Both the position numbers and the translations under genes were made by a program. Below are positions 1-10,901 of a stretch of 64,000 nt of DNA, one piece after another; positions within the stretch are counted from its first letter, which is position 1; every line of letters begins with the position of its first letter. The notes under the pieces were generated by a model that searched no databases, was not told the origin of the DNA, and saw nothing but the letters and a program-made list of their open reading frames with translations. The stretch is from Adineta ricciae. Taxonomy: Eukaryota > Rotifera > Eurotatoria > Adinetida > Adinetidae. The stretch spans positions 124,001 through 188,000 of the forward strand of contig CAJNOJ010000185.1 in NCBI GenBank assembly GCA_905250025.1, in the 5' to 3' direction.

Positions 1-71
1 CGTGAGCGTATTCATCAGTTCCTTTGTATAAAATTAAATTAAATTTCAGATTCAATAGTATAAATATATTC

Positions 72-350
72 ATGGATACTTTCATAGAGCACAACATCCG
101 TTCGTCAGTGTATCAAGCACTGCAAGAAAGGGAGAGGCTTGGTTTTTTTCAATCATTAACTGTCGAATTGAACAATGATGGAACCATTAGACGCATGGTA
201 GTCGGTTTTACTCTTATAGCTGTTGCGACAGGTGGAATTTATTTTCAAGGTTCGCCGGAGGTGGTCAGAATGGCAGCACAAGTACTGTTGGAAATACGAG
301 CCCAATCTCTGATAAGAGATAGACCTCGGATGATGATACTGAACAATTAA
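72..350 (+). CDS. Hypothetical protein, possible last exon
   Basis: An open frame of 92 codons from the ATG at 72; an in-frame ATG at 24 is also available. The bases before it (TTAAATTTCAG ending near position 50) look like a 3' splice acceptor, so this may be the last exon of a gene starting left of the window. The product has an amphipathic N-terminus and a hydrophobic stretch around VVGFTLIAVATGGIYF, which could be one membrane segment. I do not recognise the family. The reverse-strand frame over the same bases has no acceptor or family signal. Confidence 0.35.
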   Translation: MDTFIEHNIRSSVYQALQERERLGFFQSLTVELNNDGTIRRMVVGFTLIAVATGGIYFQGSPEVVRMAAQVLLEIRAQSLIRDRPRMMILNN

Positions 351-2855
351 CAATGCTTACAGAAGGAAGAAAAAACTGACCTTTTTTTTCGATTATTCTA
401 GATTAGCAATCGCAAACAACCCGATAAGATAAACTCGAAATTTTGGTTTTAAGGCCTCCCCCTCAATAGAACCGTCTTTTTGAGAATTTTTCGAGTCGTT
501 GAACTTGTCAGACCTTTTCTCAGCTTAAAAGATAAGGATTTTAAAAAAGGCCTCCACTAGCCGCTGCAGTTTTTGACGCTCTTTCAAACGAAAAAAAATA
601 TATGCATTGAACGAAAATTCACAGAGGATTCTTGGAGATGCGGTAAGCTATTTTCTTATCCTTGTTTAGTGGATATTTCCCTTAAACTACATGGAATGGG
701 GCTGAAAATTTTACTAGAGTTTCCTCACTATAGCCCTAACATATCCTGAAAATTTTATAGGATTTGAACTTATCTAGCCGAAGATCCGTTTTTGAGAGGG
801 GAGGGGCCTTAAATACTTGCTTTTTTTTACCATATTTCACACCATCTCAATTGTATTAAATCAAAAAAAGTTTATTCTATCGATCTCTCTCTTTCTGTCC
901 ACCTATTTACCTAAAGCGTAAACGAGGATAGATAAACTACTCTATAAAAGAAACCACGTTGCACAGAACTCATATGATGCATTATAGCGATTGCCGGGAA
1001 ATTGTATGGAAACACACTCACGCATAAATTTCCAGAAACTGAATTTCCCAATTTCCAAGGTTCGGAAATTGACATGGACCTTCTATTATGGATGTCCGTA
1101 ATGGCCGTATAAGAAGTTTTATCTTAATCTCCACGCTGGGAAATCCAGAAATTGCGTTATATGGAGTCGGCGGAAACTGCCAAAGCTCATGAGGCGAACC
1201 AAATTCGCTGTATCCCGTCAGACGCTGATAGGTATCGCAATAAACATGTGTAGAAGTTATTGTTGAGAAAAATAAAGAATCAATCAAATGAAACCCTCAT
1301 CACCCTCACGCTCAAGATGAGCGAAAAAGCTTTTTGATGAAAAGGAAAAACTATTTCAAGTATCTCATGCACAACTATGTTTCTTCTTGTTAATGCTGTT
1401 TCCTTTCCAGTGTCCGATCGTTGTGAATATTTATGGAACATGATACATTTCAATTATCATATAGACATTCAAACGCTTCTGCTGGTTATATGTGAAATTG
1501 TGCCCAATTGTAAGGTACACAGAAAATGTTATCTTTTACGCAGATTATCGCGCAGTAAAATCAGTTGTTATACGATAACACATATTATATGGAATGAAGT
1601 TGTGCACGTATATATTTCCAAATGATAGTTAAATCCGTTTTTTTTGTAATTTAAGATTTCGATACAGGCGAATTATTCCTTTATCGATTACAGAATACGC
1701 GAAAAGTGTGCCTTATGGCGAGGCTCTGTTATACAATAATGAAAATTCACATCTTAACTTTCTTTTGTAAGATTATATGCACCGCGAATTGCAAAGAATG
1801 CTAATGCATTAAAATGCATTATGAGTGTTGATCTTAAACTCTTGTTGACAGATGACATGTTATTCAATGAAATACAGAGCTTAGTTTTTTATTCTTTTGT
1901 GAATGTTACGGCTGAATTTATTTAATGCAATCTCACATCAAAGTATATAAAGAATCCGGAGGAATTGGAATGAATTCGGTAGATACCCAGCGGGCAACGA
2001 GATGGACATCGATGAATAGCTTTTGCTGAAGTTGATGTTCGAAACCAGAGTCTAATAGAAACACGTAATGATATCAGTGACAGTAAGAGCTATCGGAATC
2101 CAGAAGAGAATGTAATTCGGTACTTTACGCCTAAGTTGCTGAGCTAGAGTTGATGAGCATACGAAGCCCTAGTCGAGGCGTTATTTGTGGGAGTTAAAAC
2201 CCCAAAAGGCTTTTGCGCACGTACCGAGCTTTCCCCACACCCTCATGCTGTGTTGTGCCTACAGATTGAGTTTTTCCTCATACCTAGACCATCAAGGTGG
2301 TTCTGAAGTATGTATCTTTGATTTCTGGTAGCGAGATAGTTCGACCAAATTCACTCAAATTCCTCACATCTCAAAAGATACAGTTTGGTTATCCGGTATC
2401 GGGCAACGGGTAATGAGATCGGCAGATGAACTCAATTTGTTTATCTCCTTGGGTATCGATATCAGCCCGTTCTACCCGCGGGTAATCACTTTAATACTAC
2501 ATAAAGAATACGACCATCATCTTGAGCGTATGAGTGAGGGTGAGGGTAGTGGCTGAATGCACCAAATCCACTAATATTCCTCAGTTTTCCGGGATACACT
2601 TCTATTTGGATATGGAGTTGGAAGCATCGAGTCAACTGCATATGGTAACATAGTTAACTGTCTGCTTTTGGACGAATACCGGATATAACGGTATTATGAC
2701 ATCACGGTAATAACAAACAACAACAGATGGATTGAACCGAAATTCAAAAATTATGTTACAATCACGTTTTGCAAGCTTAATTTGACTGCCGTTACAGTTT
2801 AAAATTGAAACAGTTTTATAGGCAAATAATCTGTCGATATTATTACACAATGCAT
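351..2855. other. Gene-poor stretch, no supported coding gene
   Basis: Only short frames without splice context or family resemblance occur here. Base composition is less AT-rich than in the gene-bearing part of the window. The stretch holds one arm of an inverted repeat (975-1100) and repeated GAGGGTGAGGGT-like and GGGCAACG-like words. It looks like decayed mobile or subtelomere-like DNA. Confidence 0.5.
975..1100 (+). repeat. Left copy of an inverted dispersed repeat
   Basis: This segment reappears in reverse complement at 5985-6140. The core word GGTTCGGAAATTGACATGGA and about 60 flanking bases match closely. A second block with TTATAGCG followed by CCGGGAAATT also matches. The copies are inverted about 5 kb apart, as expected of the ends of a large old DNA transposon or of two insertions in opposite orientation. 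I see no transposase frame between them. Confidence 0.6.
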
Positions 2856-3244
2856 TAATATATTCATCTGTGTGCAGCTAGCATGTAGAAGCTAGCACGA
2901 ACAGCGATGTGTTAGCTAAAAACTTTTTTACTAAATATGTTCCATCCATGAAAACTACACCACTCGACTCAGAATTTAATTTTGTATCGAATCGTGGTAC
3001 TTTTATTCACGGAACAAACTTTGGAAAAATTCTATCTGGATTATAAATAGACATATAGGAAATGAACAAATATATAGATAGAAAAATTTCCAAAGTTCGT
3101 CCCGTGAATAAAAGTACCACCATTCGATGCAGAATTAAATTCTGACTCGAGTGATGTAGTTTTCATGGACGGGACATATTTAGTAAAAAAGTTTTTAGCT
3201 AACACATCGCTGTTCGTGCTAGCTCCACACTGATAATATATTCA
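2856..3244. mobile_element. Foldback (MITE-like) element with 11-bp target duplication
   Basis: Two arms of roughly 165 bp (about 2867-3045 and 3075-3233) are inverted copies at around 90% identity. Arm ends are TCTGTGTGCAGCTAGC and, read inward from the right, TCAGTGTGGAGCTAGC. The left arm carries a small extra duplication near GCTAGC. The direct repeat TAATATATTCA flanks both sides (2856-2866 and 3234-3244). Long terminal inverted repeats with a 9-11 bp target duplication are typical of Mutator-like elements, so this is probably a non-autonomous member. No coding capacity. Confidence 0.8.
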
Positions 3245-3570
3245 GTCTTCATTTTTTAGTGTCAATACGAATTATTTGCTTTTAACACACAAAATTTGTT
3301 CCGATCATGTTTTTTAAGCAACTAATCATAAAACTTCGATCTAAGGAATCAATTTTGATTAAACTGACAAATTTTATCCCAATGTTTCAGATAAAATCTA
3401 TCATTGAAATGATGGCAAGGAAAGAAAGATTGAAATCCTAGATAGCCAAAAGACTGTTGATAGATACCATAAGGTTCGTAATTGAATAACTTTAGTCCGG
3501 AGGCATTTCGCTAGTGCGCCAGGTCTCTCAATTAATTCAATACCTTTAACAAACTGTTATTAGACCGCAT

Positions 3571-4028
3571 TACACTGATAAAAATTTTCGTAGAATGATA
3601 AACCCTCAAAAAAGGGTTTATAACTGAAAAGTTCGTTTATCAACGTGATCTATCCCTTGATCAACCCTTTTTTCTTGATAAACCCCAAAAAGGTATATTA
3701 TCCGTTGCAAACTGATAAACCCAACAGTTTATTGTCTCTTGATAAACCCTTTTCCCGTTGATCAACTGGATCAATTCTAATCGAAAGGTTTCTTGGAAAT
3801 GATGATAAACTCTGAGTTTGAGGGTTGATTCAGTTGATCAACGGGAAAAGGATTTATCACGAGACAATAAACTGTTGGGTTTATCAGTTTGCAACGGATA
3901 ATATACCTTTTTGGGATTTATCAAGAAAAAAGGGTTGATCAAGGGATAGATCACGTTGATGAACGAACTTTTCAGTTATAAACCCTTTTTTGAGGGTTTA
4001 TCATTCTACGAAAATTTTTATCAGTGTA
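3571..4028. mobile_element. Foldback MITE with TA ends (Tc1/mariner-like)
   Basis: A near-perfect palindrome: arms at 3571-3774 and 3825-4028 are inverted copies with only a few mismatches, around a 50-bp loop. Both ends read TACACTGATAAAAATTTTCG inward, so the element is bounded by TA on each side, the target duplication of the Tc1/mariner superfamily. Each arm contains several copies of TGATAAACCC and TTGATCAACCC. It encodes nothing and must be non-autonomous. Confidence 0.85.
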
Positions 4029-5984
4029 GAAGAAATATTGATCAAACAAATATCTCATTCCCCTCTCTGACGAGCTAGCAATCAGTCACATTCTCTTTCG
4101 TCTATACGCGTAAACTTTGACTTCTTTCGGTTCACACAAAGAACCTTCTCTCTCTGTCTCTCGCTATCATCTACCAGCGTAAACTTAATTTTTAACCAAC
4201 TAAGTCTCCTGCACGAACAAAAAACAAGTTTTTGGTCTAGTCCATGCCTGCAAAGGCAAGAGATGGGCACTCATGCGCAATGGCACAACACCAGAGCCTA
4301 GACAATGGGCCACGTCACTCACCCGTCGCGCTCATTGTTTGAACTCCACAAAACAACCGACTAGTCAGAAACATCATCCAACCAAAATTCACGATCGCGC
4401 CTCTCATCCTCGAAAATACTAAATTAAATAAGATGCAGCTTAACGACATAAAGCTGAACGACATTCAACTTAGCCGCACAGGAACTTTCACTTTATACGC
4501 GTATGGCGTGAAATCTTTCATCCGGCTACTGAACGACCTTTCAGCTTTTCCTTAGACAACATATCACTCTCACAGACTAGGACGGCAACCTCTAAGACAA
4601 TCTAACCATCCTTCTGTCTCTCCTTGTGAAGACAGTAAACGACTACATGTGACGTACATATCCTCGTTCTCCGGCTCTATCAGTTCTGCTCTATACGTTA
4701 ACGACAACGTGAAACAACACTCTTCTCTTCACTATTAATGCTAGCGTCGATAACATAGATCACTGTTAAGTCAGCCGAATCTGTACAAAAATTGTTATAT
4801 CGGAATCACGTACAAAACGGTTGATCGAGAACGAAGAAACAACGATTATCGACGTATACGTCGGCCCGTTCCTGCACATATACGTCGAAGTTTCATCGAA
4901 GAAAACCACCACTACGCTACCATGCAACTTCACACGGTCGAACCTAACCTCCACCACACTCTCTATGCGTTTAAGTTTTTGTTTTTCTTTTCTCTACGAG
5001 ACATAAGACATAAGTCATGCGTCGCCTTTTCTTCTCTGCCAGCTTTATGACCAGTTTGTCCGTTGTCTCTCCTCCTTTTTCCGTTCCTTTTCATTCTTGT
5101 AAACTGATTGTTTATCATCGAATAAAGCGTTAAATCCATAAAAAAAAACAAATATCTTTGAAAGAATTTCGAAGATAAACTTTTTTGCTCAATTGAAAAC
5201 AACGATTCGTGAGTTAATGACGATAATCAATCAGCAAAGTCAAGTCAAGCATAAGAAAAAGAAATCTTCTACAATTCCGATGATAGCAACAATGTGCTGT
5301 ATATCAAAGAAACATCCAATCAGCCTTCGTCTCAGAACGAGCGCATACATTAATGCAAGAGATTTCTTGAGCATTTCATAGATGACACACTGTTATTTGA
5401 TGTCCAAGTTGATGACAAACCTGCTCACACGCAATCGAGAATAACTAAATACACCCGTGAATCTGCTAGATCGACAACGACGTTAACACCATTAACTTCG
5501 TCTTCATGACGTAAAAGAGTATCTTCAAAATTGACATTCTCGACGTTTATAGCTATATTGTTTTGTCATACGCACAAAGGTTTGCATAGAAACAAAAACA
5601 AAGCATTTCATGGTGATATCTTTCTATCCAGAAGAACATTAGCCTGCGACCGTGAGCATTGTGCAACACAAATACTACATCTCAGACTTTCACGAGCAAA
5701 AGGCTCCTTCACACAGAAAACTCTAATCCAGTTCGACGTTTCAAATATGCGCACAAAGATAATGAACTTCCATTTCCCATTTTGAAGCCAATAATTTGGA
5801 GAGTAAGGTATCGACAAAGATAAATAAGCATTTCATTTTTCCACATTTTTCGATAAAACTGTGAAAGCTTGAATTCCAAAAATCTCCACAAAATTTCTTA
5901 TCTTTTTTTCTCAGATATCAGACTCAGACACTCATATCACGAGTGATCCTAACCGAAGTACCCTGGCTTCAAAATTGCACTGTT
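4029..5984. other. Gene-poor stretch, no supported gene
   Basis: Short frames overlap on both strands without consistent splice signals, repeats of a protein family, or recognisable motifs. Polypyrimidine and polypurine patches (for example around 5030-5100) make short frames appear by chance. I see nothing I can name. Confidence 0.5.
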
Positions 5985-6140
5985 CGGACATCCATAATAG
6001 AAGTTCCATGTCAATTTCCGAACCTTGGAAATTGGGAAATTCTGCATGACGAATATAATAGCCTATGTGAGTGACATCTTGATTGTTTACTGCGTCAAAA
6101 ATGAATTTCCCGGAAAACGCTATAACGCATCAAATCGATT
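5985..6140 (-). repeat. Right copy of the inverted dispersed repeat
   Basis: Reverse-complement partner of 975-1100. Shared words include TCCATAATAGAAGTTCCATG in this orientation and the outer block AATTTCCCGGAAAACGCTATAA. The interval between the two copies contains both foldback elements, suggesting nested insertion into an older element. Confidence 0.6.
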
Positions 6141-6559
6141 TTTCAGAGCGTCTCTTGTTCTATCTCGTGGCGTATAAGACTCCTCGCCCGGGTTCGACTT
6201 TCAATCGTTAGACAGCCGGAGAACGTACGTGATCATTTTAGACCTGATTCCGAATTTATGTATGTGTGGGTGTAGGCGTGGATGAATTGCATAATTCAAA
6301 TCCATGCTTCATATCAGTCACCCTCACCCGTAATACTCAATGATCGCTGTAAACGTGGTACGTTTCCCATGGATTCACTCACACATAGGTTATCGAGACA
6401 AGCAACGTTCGTCGTTGCGACCCACTTGACCCTCGACCGTGTAACGACGGACTAGTTTTCTGTCTGAATGATTGTAGGACCTAGTCGAGCATCTTTGTAG
6501 GAAGAAACAATTCAAATTTTTCTTCAAATTTAAATTATGAATTTGGAAACAAAATGCAC

Positions 6560-6830
6560 TTAAACGACTGTTGTCTATTTTCCAAAAACGTCCCATGAGG
6601 ACCCCCACAGTGAGTTACATCAGGACCCATAAGCCCCTGGAAAATGACCAGCCTGAGGATCCGAGACGCCGCGAAATCGCACGACTGGAACACCCATGCA
6701 TATCTCCAAAATGCGCCCTACAAGAGCCTATGAATGCGACTAATATGTGTTTGATCTTTGACCCTGACACAGACATACAAACAAACATACATACAAACTA
6801 TTTTATTTCATAGGGCCCTCCTTAAACTCG
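6560..6830 (+). repeat. GC-richer segment ending in a CATACAAACAAACATAC tail
   Basis: This stretch has clearly higher GC than its surroundings and ends in a simple run built on ACATACAAAC (about 6773-6799). Such a short tandem tail is common at the 3' ends of non-LTR retrotransposons and SINE-like elements. No reverse transcriptase frame is present, so it is at most a 5'-truncated remnant. Confidence 0.3.
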
Positions 6831-6878
6831 AGCGTTTTTTTGTAAACTTTAACACCATTCGAGTATTTTCAAATCGGC

Positions 6879-7990
6879 TCAGGCCGTTTCTTTGTTTATG
6901 ATTTGACATGACCGTATAAATACAGGTTGAAACACTTCTAAATCGCTTGCCGAAAGCGGATACATGTCTGCACAGTGAAGAACCTCTTCGATGGAATAAA
7001 TTTTGATTGTTTTACGTTCTTGAGCATATTCCTTAATCTTTACGTCAACGTGAAAATATGTATTCGATTTTTTTTTCTTTGAGACACCAAAAAGCTGGTC
7101 GCATGATATTCCAAACTCAGTTGTAACCGATGATAGAGATCTAAATAGCACTGAATGGTTTGATAACAAGTCGCCACAATTCGTGGTTCAATTAATCAGA
7201 TTATTGATTTGTTTTTCATTCATCTTTTCCTTCTTCAATTGCTTCTTTAACTGTAGTTTGGGGGTATTGAGTAAATCACGAATTAGAACAGCTTTTTCTT
7301 GATTTTTCTCTTTCTTCATTCTTTTGGTTTCACTAGCTTGAAGTTTTTCAAATTTGTGTAACAATACATTTGGTGCTTGTTGATGATTTGCGCAGAAAAC
7401 GTCCAATTGATTCTCCCAGGTCGATCATTCCGGCGACCGGATCCGTTTAAATCTGAGCCGGTTTCGGTATAATTCCGATCGGTTCCAGTCGAATTCAGCA
7501 GGTTTCGGTCTGATTCGACAAGTTCCTTGGTGCTGGATTCCAGTCGGAAGGTTCGAGGAAGTATTCGACCAGTTCCTGACCGTTTTTTCCGACTCAAGGT
7601 TTGCAGGAAGTGGCCAGAAAATAATCGGAAAGCAAACTTAACCGATCGGGTCACAATGACCTGGGCTGAACTGTTTCCAAACTAGTGCATAATGTCTTGT
7701 TTTCTTGTTCCAAATTATCAATCTTGCTTGATAAAAGTTCATTTGTCACCATAACACGATTTATTTTATCCTAAAGAACCACGGAATTCAAAACGAATGC
7801 GAAAGTAAAACAAATCGTAGCGATAAATCTTTGTTTTCTTGCTCTGAATTGCCTATTTTGCGCGATAAAAGTTCATTGGTTTTCATAACACGATTGGTTT
7901 TGTTCTAAATAAACACGAATGTCACGAGAAACCATAAAGTGAAAGAAATGGTACTGATGAATCTTTGAATCAGGGTTACCAACTGTTCAG
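6879..7990 (-). pseudogene. Decayed coiled-coil gene with duplicated exons
   Basis: Several minus-strand segments look coding but do not join into one clean frame. Two exon-like pieces (7829-7904 and about 7672-7770) encode near-copies of the motif NRVMxTNELLSxKI followed by an EQENK heptad-like stretch, each preceded by a plausible acceptor. They are followed by a Lys/Glu-rich coiled-coil frame (7188-7406) and a second frame (6879-7169). A low-complexity insertion at 7430-7650 separates them. I infer a degenerate or TE-interrupted gene; the family is unknown. Confidence 0.4.
7430..7650. repeat. Degenerate GATTCC/TTCCGGT short-period repeat
   Basis: The segment is built from imperfect words such as TTCCGATCGGTTCCAGTCGA and TTTCGGTCTGATTCGA, with a period of about 15-25 bp and higher GC than the flanks. 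Similar words (GTCGGATTCCA, AATCCGATCGGAT) occur at 44280-44440. Read on the minus strand it gives a repetitive Asn/Gly/Thr/Arg-rich frame, which I take as a by-product. Confidence 0.5.
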
Positions 7991-8176
7991 GTCTCAAATG
8001 GGGTATCGGAGATGAGAAATGGGGTGCACGAGAGGTACAGCTTTCCTCCAAATAGGGTACAGACGTGAGGTACAAAATTTTCGGAAATATATCAGATCTA
8101 TTCGAAGAAGTCCACAAAAGACTCATTATTACCGGAAAATCATTTTATCTTCTCTCTCTGTAAGATATGTTGTGAG

Positions 8177-9157
8177 ATGTTTGTTTTCAGACAAAAAAGT
8201 CGTATAAATAAAACCAGTTTCAATATGTTTCTTAATGAAAAAACTGGAATGCACAATGATTTTTCGATTTTCTTCAAACCATTTAAAATAGCAGCATGTA
8301 AACTTCTCAAATGCAAGGAGTTTAAAGAATTTCCTATTCTCAAAGGACTTTCAATGCGATATGTATCAATAGATTCTTCAAGTATTCGAGAGCCTCCTTG
8401 GCATGCAAATGCTGATGAATTAGGTTATTGTTTAGTAAGTCATTTTCAAAGAACAAATTTCTCACATTCGATGAATTTGTTTCTCTAGAATGGTTCAGCT
8501 TTGATTACGATATTCAGTAATGATAATGATCATAATTCATTTCTTGTTAAACAAGGTGAAATGTATTATGTTCCATCGGGTTATTTACATCATATAGAAA
8601 ACTTCGATACGAAGTCCCTGCAGAATTTATTGTTAACTTTACACACTAATCACCTGAAGATTCTGGTTTATCGGGAACATTCTTTGCAATGTATGTCTGA
8701 TTGTTTGATTTTTACCTAAGGAATATGTTGGTATTTATTTGTAGGACAAATACTGTGCTTGGAAATACATTTCAATTACCAAGTAGTGCATTTCAACGTA
8801 TTAAACATTGTCGACTGGTGACTGTACTTAGATTTAAGAACAGCTCGGTGAAGAATGACATTCGACATGAATCTGAATTTCTAAATAAATATCATTTCAA
8901 TGCTGAAGGTTTATCAGCTAAAATATTAAATTCCAAAGGAATTGTTAAAACCATCACAAAGAACGTTTGGCCCGTATTGAAAGATGGTAAGCTTTAATTA
9001 AGAAAAAGAAAACATTCGATCGATCTTTTTTAGTTCCCATATATTCTCTCCGAATAACAACGAATGGCATGCGTGAACCTCATCAGCACCCGGAAACAGC
9101 TGAAATGGGCTATGTGATTGAAGTTTGTGCTCATATGACTGTTATACAGACAAAATG
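8177..9157 (+). pseudogene. Two-domain cupin (oxalate decarboxylase-like), broken
   Basis: Exons separated by short introns (after 8434, at 8691-8744 and about 8989-9031) encode a bicupin. Domain 1 has REPPWHANADELGY and ends YYVPSGYLHHIENF; domain 2 has MREPHQHPETAEMGYVIE. These match the metal-binding cupin motifs of the oxalate decarboxylase/germin-like bicupins. Domain 1 has Pro where the first histidine of the HxH ligand pair is expected. The frame slips by one base near 8609 (continuing as PAEFIVNFTH) and then meets an in-frame TAA near 8651. Domain 2 stops at a TGA at 9156-9158, before its second motif. Several independent lesions make a pseudogene likelier than a sequencing error. Confidence 0.7.
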
Positions 9158-10148
9158 ATCGAGCAATTTCTCAAACATGCAGAAGAAAAAATGGCAATTG
9201 AACAAACGGATGTGGAAAAATTTACCAATTTATTACCATTTATTGTTGAAACGGTGTCACGATCAATCTCTGACACAACATCGGCGTTATTGAAAAACGA
9301 ATTATCTAATCCATCAAAAACTAAGACTTTACGTGTGGTGAATTTTGATAAAGAAGAACCAAATTGGTCGTACATACCAGCTAAATGGATACAAGTTGTG
9401 AAATTCGAATGCGACAGTCAATTAAATTGTACTCAAATAGATCAGCAATGGAACATTAGAATTGCTTCAAATCCTTTTGCTGAAGGTGGAATGCGTTTAG
9501 CTTATTATGGTCTAATGAGATATAAAGATAGAGAGGAAAAAGTTGTTCTTAAAGAATATAAACAAGTGGATAAGAAAGCCAACATTCAAGAGAAATATTT
9601 CGATTTATTAGAATGTCAAACCATTGCTGATTTTCTCGCACAAGAATTTAACAGATTACCATCTATCAGTAATTTAACAATCGTCAAAAAGATTAAATTT
9701 ATTATGTTGAAATTAGTTTTCGATCGATCCATTGAAGGAGGACCTCGTAACTCGACACTGGAACGTTTCACCGAAGGTTCTTATAAGAAGTTTTCAAACA
9801 ATGCTGGTTACGTCAATATGGATGACCCAGCATATACTCTTCAAGCATTTTCACATTGGACTTACGAACGAACAATGGGAGATATGATTGTTGTCGATCT
9901 ACAAGGAATTGATATTGGAGATAATCAAACATATTTACTGACAGATCCTTGTATTCATTCAACTAGTGTGATGAGATTTGGAAAAACTAATTTGGGAAAT
10001 CCAGGAATCAAACGATTCTTTCAAACACGTGTGTAATCTTATTTGTCATGCTTTGAGACTGAAAAGACATAAAGATCAACCAGAAATAACATCATCAAAA
10101 TACGATTCATACCTTATCAACAAACCCAACAAAACTTTATTCAATTAG
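9155..10148 (+). pseudogene. Alpha-kinase (MHCK/eEF2K type), frameshifted at zinc-binding tail
   Basis: The open frame from the ATG at 9155 runs to 10036. It shows the atypical alpha-kinase fold: NPFAEGGMRLAYYG near the start of the kinase domain, the lysine segment VVLKEYK, then VVDLQGID and LLTDPCIHS, and the glycine-rich GKTNLGNPGIKRFF. Family members end in HxC...C zinc ligands. Here the frame ends FFQTRV, but shifting one base at 10024 gives HVCNLICHA and stays open to a TAG at 10146-10148. The zinc-binding tail is therefore present in the DNA but out of frame (one extra base, or loss of an AC pair). The ATG overlaps the stop of the upstream cupin remnant. A single slip in a short ACACGTGTGT run could also be an assembly error. 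Confidence 0.75.
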
Positions 10149-10490
10149 ATTTTGTGTAATTCATGCTTCTTTTGATGTATGATCACTTTTAGTTCATAGA
10201 TTTTACACACGAATATCGCAAATAAACTTCAATTCAATCCAATTTTCTGCACATAAAAAACTTTGATTCATATTTTTATTGTGAGATGTAACTAAAACTA
10301 AAGATCACATTTTCTCCTGACAGTATGTGAACTTGTGCATCTCCTTCAAATTCTTGGTGCCACTCGAAAAACTAAATTAAAAAAAAATCTCGAAAGACAT
10401 AAGATATTTTCAACGCATCAGGTTTATTTTGCTGTTATTTTGTTTTTCTTCTGTCGTGATTAACAACATCCTTATCTTTCTGTAGACTGC

Positions 10491-10901
10491 ATGAAACCAT
10501 ACGACAGAACATCATCGCATTTCATCAAACAACAGCAAAGTTTTTCGCAACTACAAAATACGATGGACGATGATTCCATGGAAAATCGTGAATTTTACCA
10601 ACCTGATCTTCCTCCGTTTCCATTAAATGATTCCAAGACTATTTCTATCACTAAATTATCGCCTCAAACAAGTATTCAAACATGGCCACCAGGTTTTCAA
10701 ACTGGTAATGATGTTATTACTCACACATATCATGAAGAAGTTTATATACTGGATGGTTCAATAACTGATCTTTCTCTTGGACAAACTTTCGGCAAAGGTT
10801 ATCATGCATGGAGAAATCCTCAGATGGAACACGGACCCTATCAAGCTGATGACGAACTTGGATGCCAAATGATCGTTATTATTAGACATGAGAAGAAATA
10901 A
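10491..10901 (+). CDS. Small single-domain cupin (DUF4437/ChrR-like)
   Basis: A 136-residue frame whose C-terminal half is a cupin beta-barrel: VITHTYHEEVYILDGSITDL supplies the His/Glu-Glu ligand motif, and FGKGYHAWRNPQMEHGPY the second motif with its histidine. This resembles the anti-sigma ChrR-like and DUF4437 cupins. A splice acceptor (CTTATCTTTCTGTAG) lies 6 nt before the ATG, so the mRNA may be trans-spliced here or have an upstream exon; an alternative start is the ATG at 10563. It lies just downstream of the decayed bicupin but is a different cupin type and looks intact. Substrate unknown. Confidence 0.65.
   Translation: MKPYDRTSSHFIKQQQSFSQLQNTMDDDSMENREFYQPDLPPFPLNDSKTISITKLSPQTSIQTWPPGFQTGNDVITHTYHEEVYILDGSITDLSLGQTFGKGYHAWRNPQMEHGPYQADDELGCQMIVIIRHEKK

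Noticed and set aside
6150..6215. tRNA-like segment with CCCGGGTTCGACTTT
   Set aside because: The T-arm-like word is present, but no acceptor stem, anticodon stem or D-arm pairs with it.
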